Source of the DNA: Humulus lupulus
Lineage: Eukaryota; Streptophyta; Magnoliopsida; Rosales; Cannabaceae
Direction of reading: 5' to 3'
Length of the DNA stretch: 64,000 nucleotides
NCBI RefSeq assembly: GCF_963169125.1
Contig: NC_084802.1
Span: 38,152,607 to 38,216,606 of the forward strand
Positions 53,261-64,000 of this stretch are shown piece after piece. The position numbers and the translations under genes were made by a program. Numbering within the stretch: position 1 is the first letter of the stretch; each line of letters starts with the position of its first letter. The notes beneath the pieces were generated by a model. It did no database searches. It was not told the origin of the DNA and saw nothing but the letters and a program-made list of their open reading frames with translations.

Positions 53261-54900
53261 AGCGTGACTAATATAATTCCAGCTCCAGAATGATGTTTGT
53301 TTGACGACCCATCAACAAAAAGTTGCCAAGCAAGAAGATCTTCTCTTTGCTCAGTTACACGCTCTTGCTGGTCAGAAATATCAGCAATCCCAGTACATTC
53401 AGCAATAAAATCCGCCAAAGCTTGTCCCTTAATAGCAGACCATGGTTGGTATTTGATTTCGAATTGGCCCAATTCAACCGCCCATTTAAGTAGACGACCA
53501 GATGACTCCGGCTTCTGCAAGACTTGACATAGGGGCTGGTCGGTAAGGACTTTAATGGGATGTGTCTGGAAGTACGGTTGCAATTTGCGGGATGCAAGTA
53601 CCAAGCAATAGGCCAACTTCTCGATCATGGGATACCTGGACTCTGCTCCTATCAGTCGCTTGCTAACGTAGTACACCAGATGTTGCACTTTATCTTCTTC
53701 TCGTACTAGAGCAGCACTAACAACATGCTCTGTGACTGATACGTACATAAAGAGGTCTTCCCCATCAACTGGCTTCGAAAGAACAGGAGGTTGAGCCAAG
53801 TGCTCCTTTATGGCTTGAAAAGCCTGCTCACATTCTTCCGTCCATTCAGACTTCTTGCTTCCTCTAAGCAAGTTAAAAAATGGGACACACGTGTCCGTCG
53901 ATTTAGAGATGAACCTGCTTAGAGCAGCAATCCGCCCAGTCAAGCTTTGCACATCCTTAATTCTGGCTGGAGACTTCATTTCTGCGAGCACCTTTATCTT
54001 TTCTGGATTTGCCTCTATTCCTCGCGAGTTCACAATAAACCCAAGCAATTTTCCAAAACTTACTCCAAACGAGCATTTAAGGGGATTCAACTTCATGTTG
54101 TACTTTCTCAGTACTACAAAGCACTCCTCCAAACCTCGTACATGTCCTTCAGCTTCCTTTGACTTCACTAGCATGTCATCTACGTACACCTCCATATTCT
54201 TGCCAATTAAGTCACGGAACATGCCATTCACTAAACGCTTGTATGTGGCTCTCGCGTTCTTCAAGTCGAATGGCATGACCTTATAACAGTACAACCCTAT
54301 GTCTGTTCGGAAACTAGTATGCTCCTCATCGGGAGGGTGCATACTAATCTGGTTATACCCTGAGTAAGCGTCCATGAAGGACAATGTTTCATGACCAAAG
54401 GTCGCGTCCACCAACTGGTCTATTCTTGGCAAAGGAAAATAGTCCTTTGGACATGCTTTGTTCAGGTCGGCAAAGTCCACACAAGTCCTCCACTTTCCCT
54501 TGGACTTGGGCACTAACAATGGGTTTGAAACCCAGGCAGGGTAATATGCCTCCCTTATAAACCTGTTTTCCTTTAGCCGCTCCACCTCCTCCTTGAGAGC
54601 CTTTGCTCGATCCTTGTCGAGCAACCTCCTCTTCTGTTGTACTGCTGGATAGTTTTCGTCCACGTTGAGCACGTGGCTAATCATAGTTGGTGAGATACCC
54701 ACCATATCCTTGTGAGACCAGGCAAAGACATCTTGATTCCTCCGCAAAAATTCTACCAGTTGTGCTTTTACTTCTACTTTCATCTTTTTTCCAACCTTGA
54801 CCCCTCTGGTCGGGTCATTCTCATCTATTAGAACCTCCTCTAACTCCTTGGTAGGTCCCACATCACTTTCATAATCCCCAAAGCGAGGATCAAAATCCAT
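53248..54900 (-). CDS. Reverse transcriptase-RNase H of element B, 550 codons open
   Basis: The longest open frame in the window. It shows the RT entry PLLVPKSKGKWRTCVDFADL, motif A in SFMDAYSGYNQI, the intact active site MEVYVDDMLVKSKE, and thumb FIVNSRGIEANPEKI. RNase H follows (DLFMYVSVTEHVV to LKWAVELGQFEIKYQP), then the first part of the second RNase H. It is a piece of a Gag-Pol polyprotein, so the frame's own ATG is not a real start. It stops in the second RNase H. Confidence 0.9.
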   Translation of the reverse strand: MDFDPRFGDYESDVGPTKELEEVLIDENDPTRGVKVGKKMKVEVKAQLVEFLRRNQDVFAWSHKDMVGISPTMISHVLNVDENYPAVQQKRRLLDKDRAKALKEEVERLKENRFIREAYYPAWVSNPLLVPKSKGKWRTCVDFADLNKACPKDYFPLPRIDQLVDATFGHETLSFMDAYSGYNQISMHPPDEEHTSFRTDIGLYCYKVMPFDLKNARATYKRLVNGMFRDLIGKNMEVYVDDMLVKSKEAEGHVRGLEECFVVLRKYNMKLNPLKCSFGVSFGKLLGFIVNSRGIEANPEKIKVLAEMKSPARIKDVQSLTGRIAALSRFISKSTDTCVPFFNLLRGSKKSEWTEECEQAFQAIKEHLAQPPVLSKPVDGEDLFMYVSVTEHVVSAALVREEDKVQHLVYYVSKRLIGAESRYPMIEKLAYCLVLASRKLQPYFQTHPIKVLTDQPLCQVLQKPESSGRLLKWAVELGQFEIKYQPWSAIKGQALADFIAECTGIADISDQQERVTEQREDLLAWQLFVDGSSNKHHSGAGIILVTLEKH

Positions 54901-54939
54901 TCCCTCGCTTTGGGCAATGCCTTATTTGGTGACTTTATC

Positions 54940-55540
54940 ACCGAATGGGGCTTGTTGTTCACTTAAACCAAGAGTGCTTTCTTATCCAAGCTCCTCAAAC
55001 ATTCCTCCTCGATCAGCCACTGCTGTAATGTTTTGGTCGACATCCATCTCGTCTACCTCCTCCCTATCGGCACATACAATCATGCTGTTTTCTTTGGCCC
55101 CCTTTCGTGCTTTAGCCACCGAGGCATTGTAACATTCTCTAGCTTCTCTCTGGTCTCCTCGGACGCACCCTACGCCTGCACCGGTCGGGAACTTCATAGA
55201 AAGGTTCCATATAGAGACTGTCGCATGCAAGGTTATGAGTAGTGGTCGACCAATAACCACATTATAGGCGGACGGGCAGTCGACTATCAAAAACTATGTC
55301 ACAACTGTCTCATGCTTGGGAGCATCCCCTGTTGTGACTGGTAACTTGATCGTTCCAGCCGGTGACAACCCTTCTCCAGTAAATCCATTGATAGATGGCT
55401 TCAAGTCATTGATAGATAGCTTCATCCTTTCAAAGGATGATTTGTAGATAATGTTCACAGAGCTCCCTATGTCGACGAGGCATCTCTTCACCTTCATGTT
55501 TGCTATTTGAACTGTCACGACGAGAGGGTCATTATGAGGA
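54940..55540 (-). pseudogene. Protease region of element B
   Basis: The minus-strand frames 55518-55294 and 55290-54982 give RCLVDIGSSVNIIYKS (the active-site loop, with Ile where Thr or Ser is usual after Asp) and VDCPSAYNVVIGRPLL (the flap and C-terminal part). They are separated by one stop. The pattern is that of Tat retroviral proteases. Confidence 0.8.
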
Positions 55541-57880
55541 TATCTTACGTGTCGTGCATCATCTTCAGTGAAAGTGAGGGACTCATATTCGTATCATGGG
55601 TTCTTCGAAGGCCGCTCCTCTACAGTCATGACCTCGGATGCTGATGCTGCATCCAACTCATGTCGGAGTGTTCGAGCATACCTCTCCCTTGCTTTGTTGC
55701 TATCCCCAGCCAGATGTGGACCTCCACATATGGTGTCTAGAGTGAATTCCACAAGCTCGGGTTGCAAAGGTGGAGACCGCTGTCACTTAAACCCAGGATT
55801 ATTGTTACTTCCCTCTCCTTGGGTCTTTTCTGCTCGATATTTTTTCAATTTCCCCAACCGGAGGAGAAACTCTATCTCGTCCTTGAGATGATTGCATTCA
55901 TTCATGTCGTGACCATAGTCTCCATGGAAACGACAGAACTTATTCAAATCTCTCTTACTCATCTCCTTCTTGATGGGTTGGGGTTTCCGGTAGGGGACCT
56001 CCTGATGACTTGCGAGATATATCTCCGCCCGACTGGCTGAAAGAGTGGTGTAATTAGTGAACCGAGGTTCATACTTATTTGGCTTGTCGTTTGGTCCCGA
56101 CTTAGCCTTCTTTTCATTGTGGCGGTCAGACCCGTTATTTCCACGTTTCTTACCACCACTTTGATCACTTCCACCACTCTTGGGGGGATCAGCTGATCTG
56201 CTCGGATTGTTCAGGCCCTTCTCTCCCTTCTTAATCACGTCATCTAATTTCATATATTTGTCCGCCCGGTCAAGAAATTGTTGTAACGTTGAAATTGGGT
56301 TGTGATGAATACTGTCCCACAAAGGACTCCGATAGATTATGCCAGAAGAAATGGCCACCATCTTCCCCTCATCTCCAACCGCGGTTGCTCGGTTGGCTTC
56401 TCTCATGAACCTTTGTATGTAGTTTTTGAGAGATTCATCTTTCCCTTGTTTAATATCTGCCAAGTGATTGGCATAAACTGGAGGGGTCCGAGCAGCGCTG
56501 AACTATCTACAAAACTCTTTCCTGAAACTTTCCCAAGAAGTGATGGAGTTTGGCTTAAATTTCCAATACCACTCTTGGGCAGTGTCGAACAATGTAGTGG
56601 GTAAAACTCTACACCGATAGTCATCACTCACTCCGAGCAACTCCATTTGGTCTTTGAATTTCCCCACATGCCTTATCAAATCTGCCTTTTCTGTATAAAC
56701 TGGCAGTACCGGTGCCTTGTACTTCGCTGGTGGCTAGGCTGCTCTAATTCGAGCACAGAACGGGCTGCCAATCCTATGGTTTACTGGATAGATTGTAGAA
56801 GGTTGTTTCGACAGACCTTGAACTGTTGTTGTCAAAGCATCAAGCTAGGCTTGGATGCCTGGGGCCACTGCTTGGGACTCATTCTTGGGACCGCCTGGTC
56901 GGGCGCTCCTATCCGGCACACCATCATGAAGTATTTCTACTTGACTGGTAGGTCGGTTCGAATCTCGCCCTTCGACCGGGACGGTCCTTCTCCTGTCAGC
57001 AATGACATCTCTTAGATCCTTCTGAGAGGTATGTCTCCCTAACCAATCGAACACCGTACTCCGAGTTTTTTCGGAAGGCCTGCCGTGCGGGACATGCTCC
57101 TTGCCACTGCACTGCTGGTTGGGATGCAGTGGTGGCCTTCCTGTCTGCGCTGGGCGGTCTTTTCCTCCTCGCTGGTTGTTGTCATTCTTCTCATTTGACT
57201 GATTAGTGTGATGACTATCAGTTTCATCACGACCATGCCCGTCTTTGAAGTGTGAAGTTTCTTTCCCTCGAGGAGCTCTATTTTGCTCCAGCTCAGGTTG
57301 AGTTTTCTTACTGCCTGACTCGTGACTTTCGGACCTGGAAGTCTCTGATTGGTGGCTCCTTGAGGGGGTTCTGGAGTTCCCCCTTTGGGTTGAGGCAGTG
57401 CCCGATTGGACCCCATCTTCTTCCCGACCAGGTGGGTTACTACCGCTTCTATTTGGTCCTCAAGAATTGGGTCTGTCAGTGTTTTTTCAACCAGCTTCCA
57501 TGGTCCTTGCTCCTTGGGCGGCTGCTCAGCTGCGTAGCTGCCTTCAGAGCGAGTGCAGCCTCGCGATGTTGCCTATCGGCCTCCTCCTGCTGTCGCCTGA
57601 TCTCTTCGCTCCTAGCGTCCATCTCCCATCTTTGCTGCTCAAATGCAGCCTTCTGCCTAGCCATTTCTTCAGCAAACGACTCTTGTCTGGCGTTGAATTG
57701 TGCCATTTCCTCCTGGAAAGCCCCCATGGCTTCCTGGAATTGTTCAACCTCTGGAGTCACGTCCTTGAGTAGTACTCTAGGCTCAGTCTCATGGTCTTGA
57801 GGACCAGGACCTTCTGATCTAGCAGGCTCTCTAGAGGAACCTGGCTTCTTGGAGGCCGCATTGGTGTTCTTAGGCGCCAT
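55541..57880 (-). pseudogene. gag: gag of element B
   Basis: It starts at ATG 57880 (minus), 55 bases from the LTR, with MAPKNTNAASKKPG and a Glu/Gln-rich helix (57770-57540). After stops and frame changes it shows the capsid (EWYWKFKPNSITSWESF near 56560; SLKNYIQRFMREANRA near 56420) and the nucleocapsid knuckle CRFHGDYGHDMNEC near 55920. That knuckle is CX2HX4HX4C, typical of Tat. The frame 56463-55783 is the longest intact piece. Confidence 0.85.
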
Positions 57881-57913
57881 AATGCTACAGTGATTGTCTG
57901 TCTTTCTCTTCAG

Positions 57914-57934
57914 GCTCTCAATGAAAGCACCAAA
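57914..57934 (-). promoter_or_regulatory. Primer-binding site of element B
   Basis: GCTCTCAATGAAAGCACCAA on the + strand reads TTGGTGCTTTCATTGAGAGC on the minus strand, immediately after the LTR end. It is identical to that of element A. Confidence 0.8.
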
Positions 57935-58778
57935 TGTTGACTGCGTTTTTGGCCAACGACGCGTAGACGTCAAAATGACAATGAACCTTCAAGAGAAAAA
58001 TACGACACAGACAATTTTTATAGTGGTTCAGCCCCAATGTGTTGGTAATAGCCTAGTCCACTTAGAGTTATGATTATAGATCTACACTCGAGATCAGATG
58101 AACCTGAGTCAACTGAGTTTCTTTAGTACAGATGAAATAAATACAATATTTCTCTCCAGATACAAATATTCTCTCAGAAAATTAGAATCGAATCCTTTTT
58201 ATGATGCCATGAGCCTTGTATTTATAGGCTTAGGATCGTACAAATAATCTGAGAGATTCCCGCTCAGGTATGACCGATTCTTGTTGAAGTCGTTACTGGG
58301 ATCTTTTGCGTAGCCCTGCTCTGTTTAGTCGATCCACATCACACCCAAGAGGAAAACTGAAGGGCCAAAATACCTCACTGGTCGTCCAAGACAAGTGACT
58401 GGTCGGCCAACACATGTCTGGTCGGCCAAACACTTGACTGGTCAGACAGGCACCTGACTGGTCAGACAAGCACATGACTGGGCGGACAAGCACATGACTG
58501 GTCGGATAGGCACCTGACTGGTCGGACAAGCACATGACTGGGCAGACAAGCACATGACTAGTCAGATAGGCACCTGACTGGTCGAACAAGCACATGACTG
58601 GGCGGACAAGCACATGACTAGTTGGACAAGCACATGACTGGTCGGTCGTGACACTTGACTGTTCAGTCAAAAATCTTCACCGGTCTACCGGATCACTCCT
58701 AAGCTAGATTACCCAGCCATTCCTTGCCATTTGTCACTTTTATTGCCACGTCATCATTTTCAAATTTTGAGGATAACA
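57935..58778 (-). repeat. 5' LTR of element B (844 bp)
   Basis: On the minus strand it starts TGTTATCCTCAAAATTTG (58778) and ends CGCAGTCAACA (57935). It holds the tandem array at 58376-58680 and a TATA-like CCTATAAATAC near 58222. It is flanked on the right by CCACC. Confidence 0.93.
58376..58680. repeat. 20-bp tandem repeat array in 5' LTR of element B
   Basis: Same unit and almost the same order of variants as at 42291-42600 (ACTGGTCGGACAAGCACATG). The array therefore pre-dates the insertion and was copied into both LTRs. Confidence 0.92.
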
Positions 58779-58783
58779 CCACC

Positions 58784-60395
58784 TCGTTCTCAAAGGGATA
58801 TTCTAGCTCATTGAGATAGTAGGAGAAATCCTCCCTCATCTGCCAATACTTACATCCCACGAACACTTGTCAAGAATCAGGTCCTCGGCCCTAGCCGCAA
58901 GCTGTAAGCTTCACAAATGGGAGTTACTGGACTGAAAGCCATCATAGCAGCAGGTCTAAAAGCAATCTAAGGAATCATTTGAGTTCAGCGCAAAGCCCTC
59001 GGTATGACCCATAACCCGATTTGTGCGATCATCTGAACTCGCAGAGAAGGTATCCAACTCGGGTGAAGATATTAGCTATACACGACAAGAGGGAGGTCCA
59101 TCCATAATACGTGATAATGGGAATGCCCCGCAAAACCAAGCTCGAGCTTGGAGGGACAATAACCCATCAAATGCATACGATAGGATGTAAGCTGTTGCAC
59201 AGCCCCTAGTAACCTAGGAACTAGGGACCAAACCCTCGAAAGACTAGCTTTGATGGAAGAGCAAATGAAAAGGCTTTTGTCCGAAGAAGAAAAGGATGAT
59301 TGTGACTTAGATGAGGAGCTTAAACCTTTCGCTCCAAATATTGCAGCGACCACGTATCCAGTAGGCTTTAGAATGCCACACCTGTCAAAATTTGATGGAA
59401 ACGGGGATTTGCCAAATCACCTCGGAATGTTTAACACCATGATGATGGTTCACAATGTCGAGCTCGATGTAAGGTGTATTTTGTTCCCTGCAACTCTAGT
59501 CGGGCCAGCTAGGCAGTGTTTTAAACAATACAAGAGGCATTCCATAAGCTCGTGGAAGAAGTTTTCTTCTGATTTCAAAAAAGCATTCCAAGATTCACAG
59601 GTAGCTCGGGTTGAGGCTAACTCATTAGCTAATGTAAAACAGCAACCTGGAAAAACGTTGAAGGCATATCTGAGCAGATTTACCAATGTTGTTGCACGAG
59701 CTAGGGATGTTGATGATAGCTCCAAACTCATGGCAATGAGGATAGGAATCCTTGTCGGAGGCGACCTATGGCAGGAACTCCAAATAATAGGAGTTAAAAG
59801 CGTGGATGAATTCTTAGCTCAGGTCAAAAGTGGATCAATCTCGAGGAGGCACGAGCTTCTGTTGTAGGAACCAGCCAGACCCCTACCCAACCCATTGGAG
59901 CAGTAACAGACGTGACAGCCACAGCCCAAACTGTTACCCAAAATAACCAAGGGGGGAATAATAAAAGAAAAGGGAATGGTGAACCCGACCAGAGCGGGAC
60001 AAAAAAAAACAAGCCCGCGTAGAAGTTTAAGCCTATCTATGTCACGTATATTGACCTAACGGACACACGTGAGCACATTTTTCTGGCCAATTCTAGTTGC
60101 CTTCCATGAAAGAAGCCATAACCATTGAAGAACCAGAGGGCGAAGAGAGATCCCTCAAAATTATGTTGGTTCCACAACGACATCGGTCATAACACTATTG
60201 ATTGTCGGCAGCTGAAGGATGAGATTGAAACTCTCATTAGGGCGGGACCTTTGGCCCAGTACACCCAAAATCGGGTGAATCCGAGTCAGCCCGCTGGGCA
60301 GACCCCGCTACCTATTTCAGAAGCTCTGACAAGCCAACCGAGAGCTCAAGCAAATCAGGTCGACCCTCCTCCGATAGCAGGGGAGATATAACCAC
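58784..60395 (+). pseudogene. gag: gag of element A, continued
   Basis: 58784-59240 is heavily decayed linker. The frame 59250-59867 gives the capsid: YPVGFRMPHLSKFDGNGDLP, CFKQYKRHSISSWKKF and LKAYLSRFTNVVARARD. After stops near 59867 and 60020 the knuckle CWFHNDIGHNTIDC (about 60160) appears, the CX2HX4HX4C type of Tat. The last part is Gln/Pro-rich and ends near 60391. Confidence 0.85.
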
Positions 60396-61077
60396 CATTT
60401 TGGGAGGACCTCATTTGGCGGGCACGAGCAGCGAGGCCCAAAAGAGGTACATTAACGAACTGAAGTCTCATAACAGGGTGGAGTTTTTCCTAGAGCAACG
60501 GTTATCGAAACAGCAACAATTGGAAAAGCAACCAATCATTTTCACGAAAGAGGATGCTAGCCTCGTCCAATTCCCACATAAAAATTCGCTAGTGGTAACC
60601 GTTCAGCTCGCAAACCGAAGGGTCTAAAGAACACTAGTGGATAGTGGGAGCTCTGTGAATCTACTTTTCAGGTCCACCCTGGAAAAAATGGGGTTATCAG
60701 TAACTGATTTAAAGGCGACCTCGATGACTCTGTATGGGTTTTCGAGTGAGGGATCAGCAGCCATCGGGACGATCGGATTGGTAGTAACATTGGGAGAAGA
60801 GTCAAAAATTGTTTCCAAATTACTCGAGTTCGTGGTAATCGATTGTCCGGCTGCATATAATGTGATTTTGGGTCGATCTGCGGTGATGGCATTTGAAGCC
60901 ATAACCTCTATCCGCCACCTGGCAATGAAATTCCCCTCAACTACGAAAATATGCACAGTTAGAGGCGATCAACTCGCTGCCAGGGAATGCTATAGCATTT
61001 CTATGAAGGGAAAATCACAACCCAGGCAGCAAGCGATGGTCATAAATGACGGAGATGAGGAGTTCCAGGGAGTATAA
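60396..61077 (+). pseudogene. Protease region of element A
   Basis: A first frame (ending 60627 at TAA) leads into TLVDSGSSVNLLFRSTLEKM, where the catalytic DSG is intact (60640-60650). IDCPAAYNVILGRSAVM follows. The frame stops at 61075, and the RT frame opens 13 bases later. Confidence 0.83.
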
Positions 61078-62098
61078 GTTACTCATGGGATGGAAGAACC
61101 TCAACAACAAGAGGATAGTGAGGTCGCCCAATGCGACAACATTGACCCACGGGTAGGCGAAGACAGATCAGAGCTCAAAGCCATAGAAGAGCTCAAGGAA
61201 GTAAAAATCGACCCCAAAGAAGCTTCAAGAGTTGTAAAGATTGGAAAGAATCTTGACGACAAAAGGAAGAGGGAGTTGGTTGATTTCTTACAAAAAAACA
61301 TGGACGCCTTTGCTTGGTCGCATGAAGATATGGTGGGAATAAGTCTGAATGTAATAGTGCACACCTTAAATTTGGATAAGAATGTGCCTGCAAAATCCCA
61401 AAAATGGAGACGTTTGGGAACGGTCCGAGCTGAAGCCCTTGAAGAAGAAGTAGCTCGGTTATTAAAATACGGGTTTATCCGGGAGGCAAAGTACCCGATC
61501 TGGGTTGCCAATCCCGTGCTGGTCCTAAAGCCAAATGGGAAATGGAGAACCTGTATCGACTTCTCTGATCTAAATAAAGCTTGTCCCAAGGACTGTTTCC
61601 CACTGCCAAGGATTGACCAGTTGGTAGATGCTCGACAGGTCACGAGATTATGTCCTTCATGGACGCATATTCTGGATATAACCAGATCACAATGAATCCT
61701 GTGGACCAGGAACATACTAGCTTCATGACCGAACATAATGTATATTGTTATAAAGTTATGCTCTTCGGCTTGAAGAATGCCGGGGCTACATACCAATGCT
61801 TGGTCAACAAAATGTTTGCTAGCCAGATCGAGAGAAATATGGAGGTGTATGTCGATGACATGCTCATCAAGTAAAAAACTGCCAATAACCATGTGTCCGA
61901 TCTAGAAGAATGTTTTGGAATATTTAGGAGATATGACATGAAGCTGAATCCCCATAAATTTACTTTCGGAGTGGCATCTAGAAAATTCCTGGGATTCATA
62001 GTCAACACGATGGGAATAGAGGCGAATCTTGAGAAAATCATATCGTTGTTAGAAATGCCCTCACCCAGGTCGCATAAAGAAGTTCAAACCTAACTAAA
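61078..62098 (+). pseudogene. Reverse transcriptase of element A
   Basis: RT entry PVLVLKPNGKWRTCIDFSDL, then a frameshift near 61640, motif A in SFMDAYSGYNQI and the intact active site MEVYVDDMLIK (about 61845-61875). A TAA follows at once, then FTFGVASRKFLGFIVNTM and a TAA at 62091. The protein is closely related to element B but clearly an older copy. Confidence 0.87.
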
Positions 62099-62520
62099 AG
62101 GGTGGCATCTTTGAATCGATTCATTTCAAAATCCACTGACAAGTGTCTACCATTCTACAACTTGCTTAGAGGAAACAAGAAATTTGAATGGACTGAGGAG
62201 TGTGAACAGGCATTCCACGACCTAAAAATGCACCTGGCCGAGCCCCTGGTATTATCTAAATCTATGTCTGGAGAATCTTTGTTCCTTTATTTGGCCATGA
62301 TAGAGAATGCAGTCAGTGCCGTGTTAGTTCAAGAAGAAGACCGTGCTCAGAAACCAATATATTATGTAAACAAGAGACTTCTTGGAGCCAAGTCACGATA
62401 CCCACTGATAGAGAAGCTGGCATTCTGTCTGATATTGGCTTCCAGAAAGCTCCGGCCATATTTCCAGTCCCATTCAATCAACGTCTTACCGACCAACCTT
62501 TAAGGCAGGTTTTGTAAAAA
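62099..62520 (+). pseudogene. RNase H of element A
   Basis: The frame 62102-62503 carries ASLNRFISKSTDKCLPFYNL, FEWTEECEQAFHDLK, FLYLAMIENAVSAVL and YPLIEKLAFCLILASRKLRP, the connection and retroviral-type RNase H of Tat. The expected Asp after FLYL is replaced by an Ala-containing word (LAMIEN), as also seen in element B. This degenerate first RNase H is normal for the lineage. Confidence 0.83.
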
Positions 62521-63053
62521 CCTGAAACATCCGGACGTCTTTTAAAATGGGCCATCGAACTTAGCCAGTTCGAGATATTGTACATGCCACGGACCTTAAT
62601 CAAGAGTCAGGCCCTTGCTGATTTTATGGCTGAATGCACCAGTTTTCAAGAGGAGCTCTTAAGGGAGTCGGTGCAAGAATTATGGAAAATCCTCGTTGAC
62701 GGATCATCAAACAAGAAAGGATCAGGAGCTGGGATCATTTTAATCTCACCAGAAGGGCATCAATTTCATACAGCTCTAAGATTCAGATTTAAGGCATCCA
62801 ACAACGAAGAAAAATATGAGGCCTTACTAGCAGGGCTGAGGATGGCAAGAGAGCTCAAGGTGAAAGCTATCCAATGCTATAGCGATTCCTAACTCATGGT
62901 AAATCAGGTATTGGGAGAGTATTAAGCTCGAGGTACAAAGATGGCGGCCTACCTAACTAAGGTAAAGGGAGAACTGTCCGATTTTGAGTACAACTTTGTT
63001 GAACAGATACCCCGCGAGCAGAATTCTAACGCTGATGCTTTGGCATGACTTGC
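62521..63053 (+). pseudogene. Second (archaeal-type) RNase H of element A
   Basis: WKILVDGSSNKKGSGAGIIL has the first catalytic Asp; YEALLAGLRMARELKVK and CYSDS follow, then a stop at 62890. REQNSNADALA closes the domain near 63040. The Tekay LTR interrupts 10 bases later. Confidence 0.83.
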
Positions 63054-64000
63054 TGTAACGCCCTGGATAGCCAAGACCGTTACACTGTGTGTTTATAAAG
63101 TGCGGACTTGCTAATCAAGTTATTTAAATAAAATCGTGTTATTGAAACTATTGAGGAACTAGGGTTAAAAGAGTTTTGGTCTCAAAAGCCACATTTACAT
63201 TAAAGGAAAACATTGTTTATTTACACGGGATCCCAAAAATATTAGTTTAAAGGCCATCTACAACAGTTACAAGGTTCAAATACATTAACCAGCCATATTA
63301 AGGCAAAACGAGCAGTTAGGTAATCCCTGTCCTGACTCACTCCTCGACCATGGTGATCGAACAGCTGGCTAAGTACATTCCACCTCGGGGCTCTCCACCT
63401 CAGGCTTGGTCCAGCTTGCCTTTGCCTTTACCTGCACCACGTAGCACCCGTGAGCCAAGGCCCAGCAAGAAAACACAACAACAACAGAGCATGAACAATT
63501 AACAGACAAATCAATAACTCACATTGCATCTCATAAACTCATATATATCATCAGTCAGTATAATCAAGTATTCCACATACTAGGCATTTCAGTTCATAAT
63601 ATACACAATTCACCAGCGATAACTAGGGCTAGCACCCTCAGGCTACTCCCTCTGTTATCCCGTTGTTCCTGGCTCCCAGTGGCCAATTCGCGCCCTGTGC
63701 GCTAAAATCATGTACGGTACTCTTAGACCGCTTTCACATGTCCCATGGCGTGATACCAACGTTGACACGATATAACTTTCGGGAGCACTTAGTCCCATCA
63801 CAATCATACAATCGGGTGCAGTTTTCTTACCTTTCAATTCACTAGTTTTCGATGCCACGAAGCCACGAGCACGGTCCTCTACCCCGAGCTTCTCCAAAGT
63901 CCTAATCACAACACAAATGAAACATCCTTTGTCACTAATCAATCCAAAGCTACCTCCCGGAACCAATCCCACACTCTCGGAACCCCCAAATCCCTAACAC
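63054..64000 (-). repeat. Tekay-type LTR, minus strand, continues past the window
   Basis: The + strand begins TGTAACGCCCTGGATAGCCAAGACCG, the mirror of the LTR 3' end, and has GAGCCAAGGCCCAGCAAGAAAA near 63452. It most resembles the LTR at 34791-36166. Presumed duplication on the left is CTTGC (63049-63053). Its GC block would fall just outside the window. Confidence 0.85.

Larger units (their letters stand above)
41048..58778 (-). mobile_element. Complete Tat-type Ty3/gypsy element B with antisense accessory gene, duplication CCACC
   Basis: Minus-strand order is 5' LTR (58778-57935), PBS, gag, protease, RT, RNase H, second RNase H, integrase, spacer, accessory gene on the opposite strand, polypurine tract, 3' LTR (42700-41048). 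CCACC flanks both ends (41043-41047 and 58779-58783). It lies in the gag region of element A. Span is 17.7 kb, about 13 kb without later insertions. LTRs are highly similar and the RT and integrase catalytic residues are intact, so it is fairly young, but several stops block expression. Confidence 0.93.
39548..63053 (+). mobile_element. Ty3/gypsy Tat-type element A, split by element B and cut by a Tekay LTR
   Basis: LTR, PBS and gag start lie at 39548-41047. After element B the rest of gag, protease, RT and both RNase H domains run 58784-63053 on the same strand. The two RNase H domains (one retroviral, one of archaeal type) and the CX2HX4HX4C nucleocapsid knuckle mark the Tat lineage. Stops and frameshifts make it inactive. 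The integrase and 3' LTR would lie beyond the LTR at 63054. Confidence 0.88.

Noticed and set aside
53855..54286. Plus-strand frame opposite RT of element B
   Set aside because: It is the antisense of a strongly conserved RT frame.

Overview
The window looks like repeat-dense nuclear DNA of a flowering plant, most likely a eudicot. It is built almost entirely from nested, decaying LTR retrotransposons; I found no convincing host gene, tRNA gene, genuine rRNA gene, CRISPR array or bacterial feature. The LTR words (TGTAACGCCC starts, GGGCGTTACA ends) fit a Cannabaceae-like genome, but that is a weak recollection. Family names below come from motifs I can read; no search was possible.

Left third (1-24 kb). 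A chromodomain Ty3/gypsy element of Tekay/Del type fills 1-8760 on the + strand: LTR tail, tRNA-iMet PBS, broken gag-pol, 3' LTR. Its integrase is split by a 1,044-bp solo LTR with duplication GAGAT. Next (8761-12530) is the 3' end of a Tat-type element with an antisense accessory gene. Then come a minus-strand LTR with PBS (12917-15071) and a large AT-rich LTR of a third family (here LTR4). LTR4 hosts an unusual chimera at 16951-21318: one end is a Cassandra TRIM LTR with its 5S-rRNA-like segment and PBS, the other end is an unrelated Tekay-like LTR, and one CACAC duplication flanks the whole. A hAT MITE and a solo LTR are nested inside it. A Tekay solo LTR (21920-24328) also sits in LTR4.

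Middle (24-39.5 kb). An internally deleted Ty1/copia element on the minus strand (24440-32548) carries a Tekay solo LTR at 27853-30111. Truncated Tekay LTRs follow, two of them head to head (34791-37801), then copia LTR pieces and an 800-bp stretch that may be low-copy DNA (37938-38742).

Right (39.5-64 kb). Tat element A (+ strand, starts 39548) is interrupted by a complete Tat element B (minus strand, 41048-58778, duplication CCACC). Element B has two LTRs, a PBS, gag, protease, RT, two RNase H domains, integrase, and a convergent spliced accessory gene on the + strand (42927-50658). That gene is split by a 3,969-bp solo LTR whose removal restores its frame. Element A resumes at 58784 and ends at a Tekay-like LTR at 63054.

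Recurring themes are solo LTRs with intact duplications, stop codons mainly of the CAG-to-TAG kind, and a short GC-rich block of inverted-repeat words in nearly every LTR, differing in wording from LTR to LTR.
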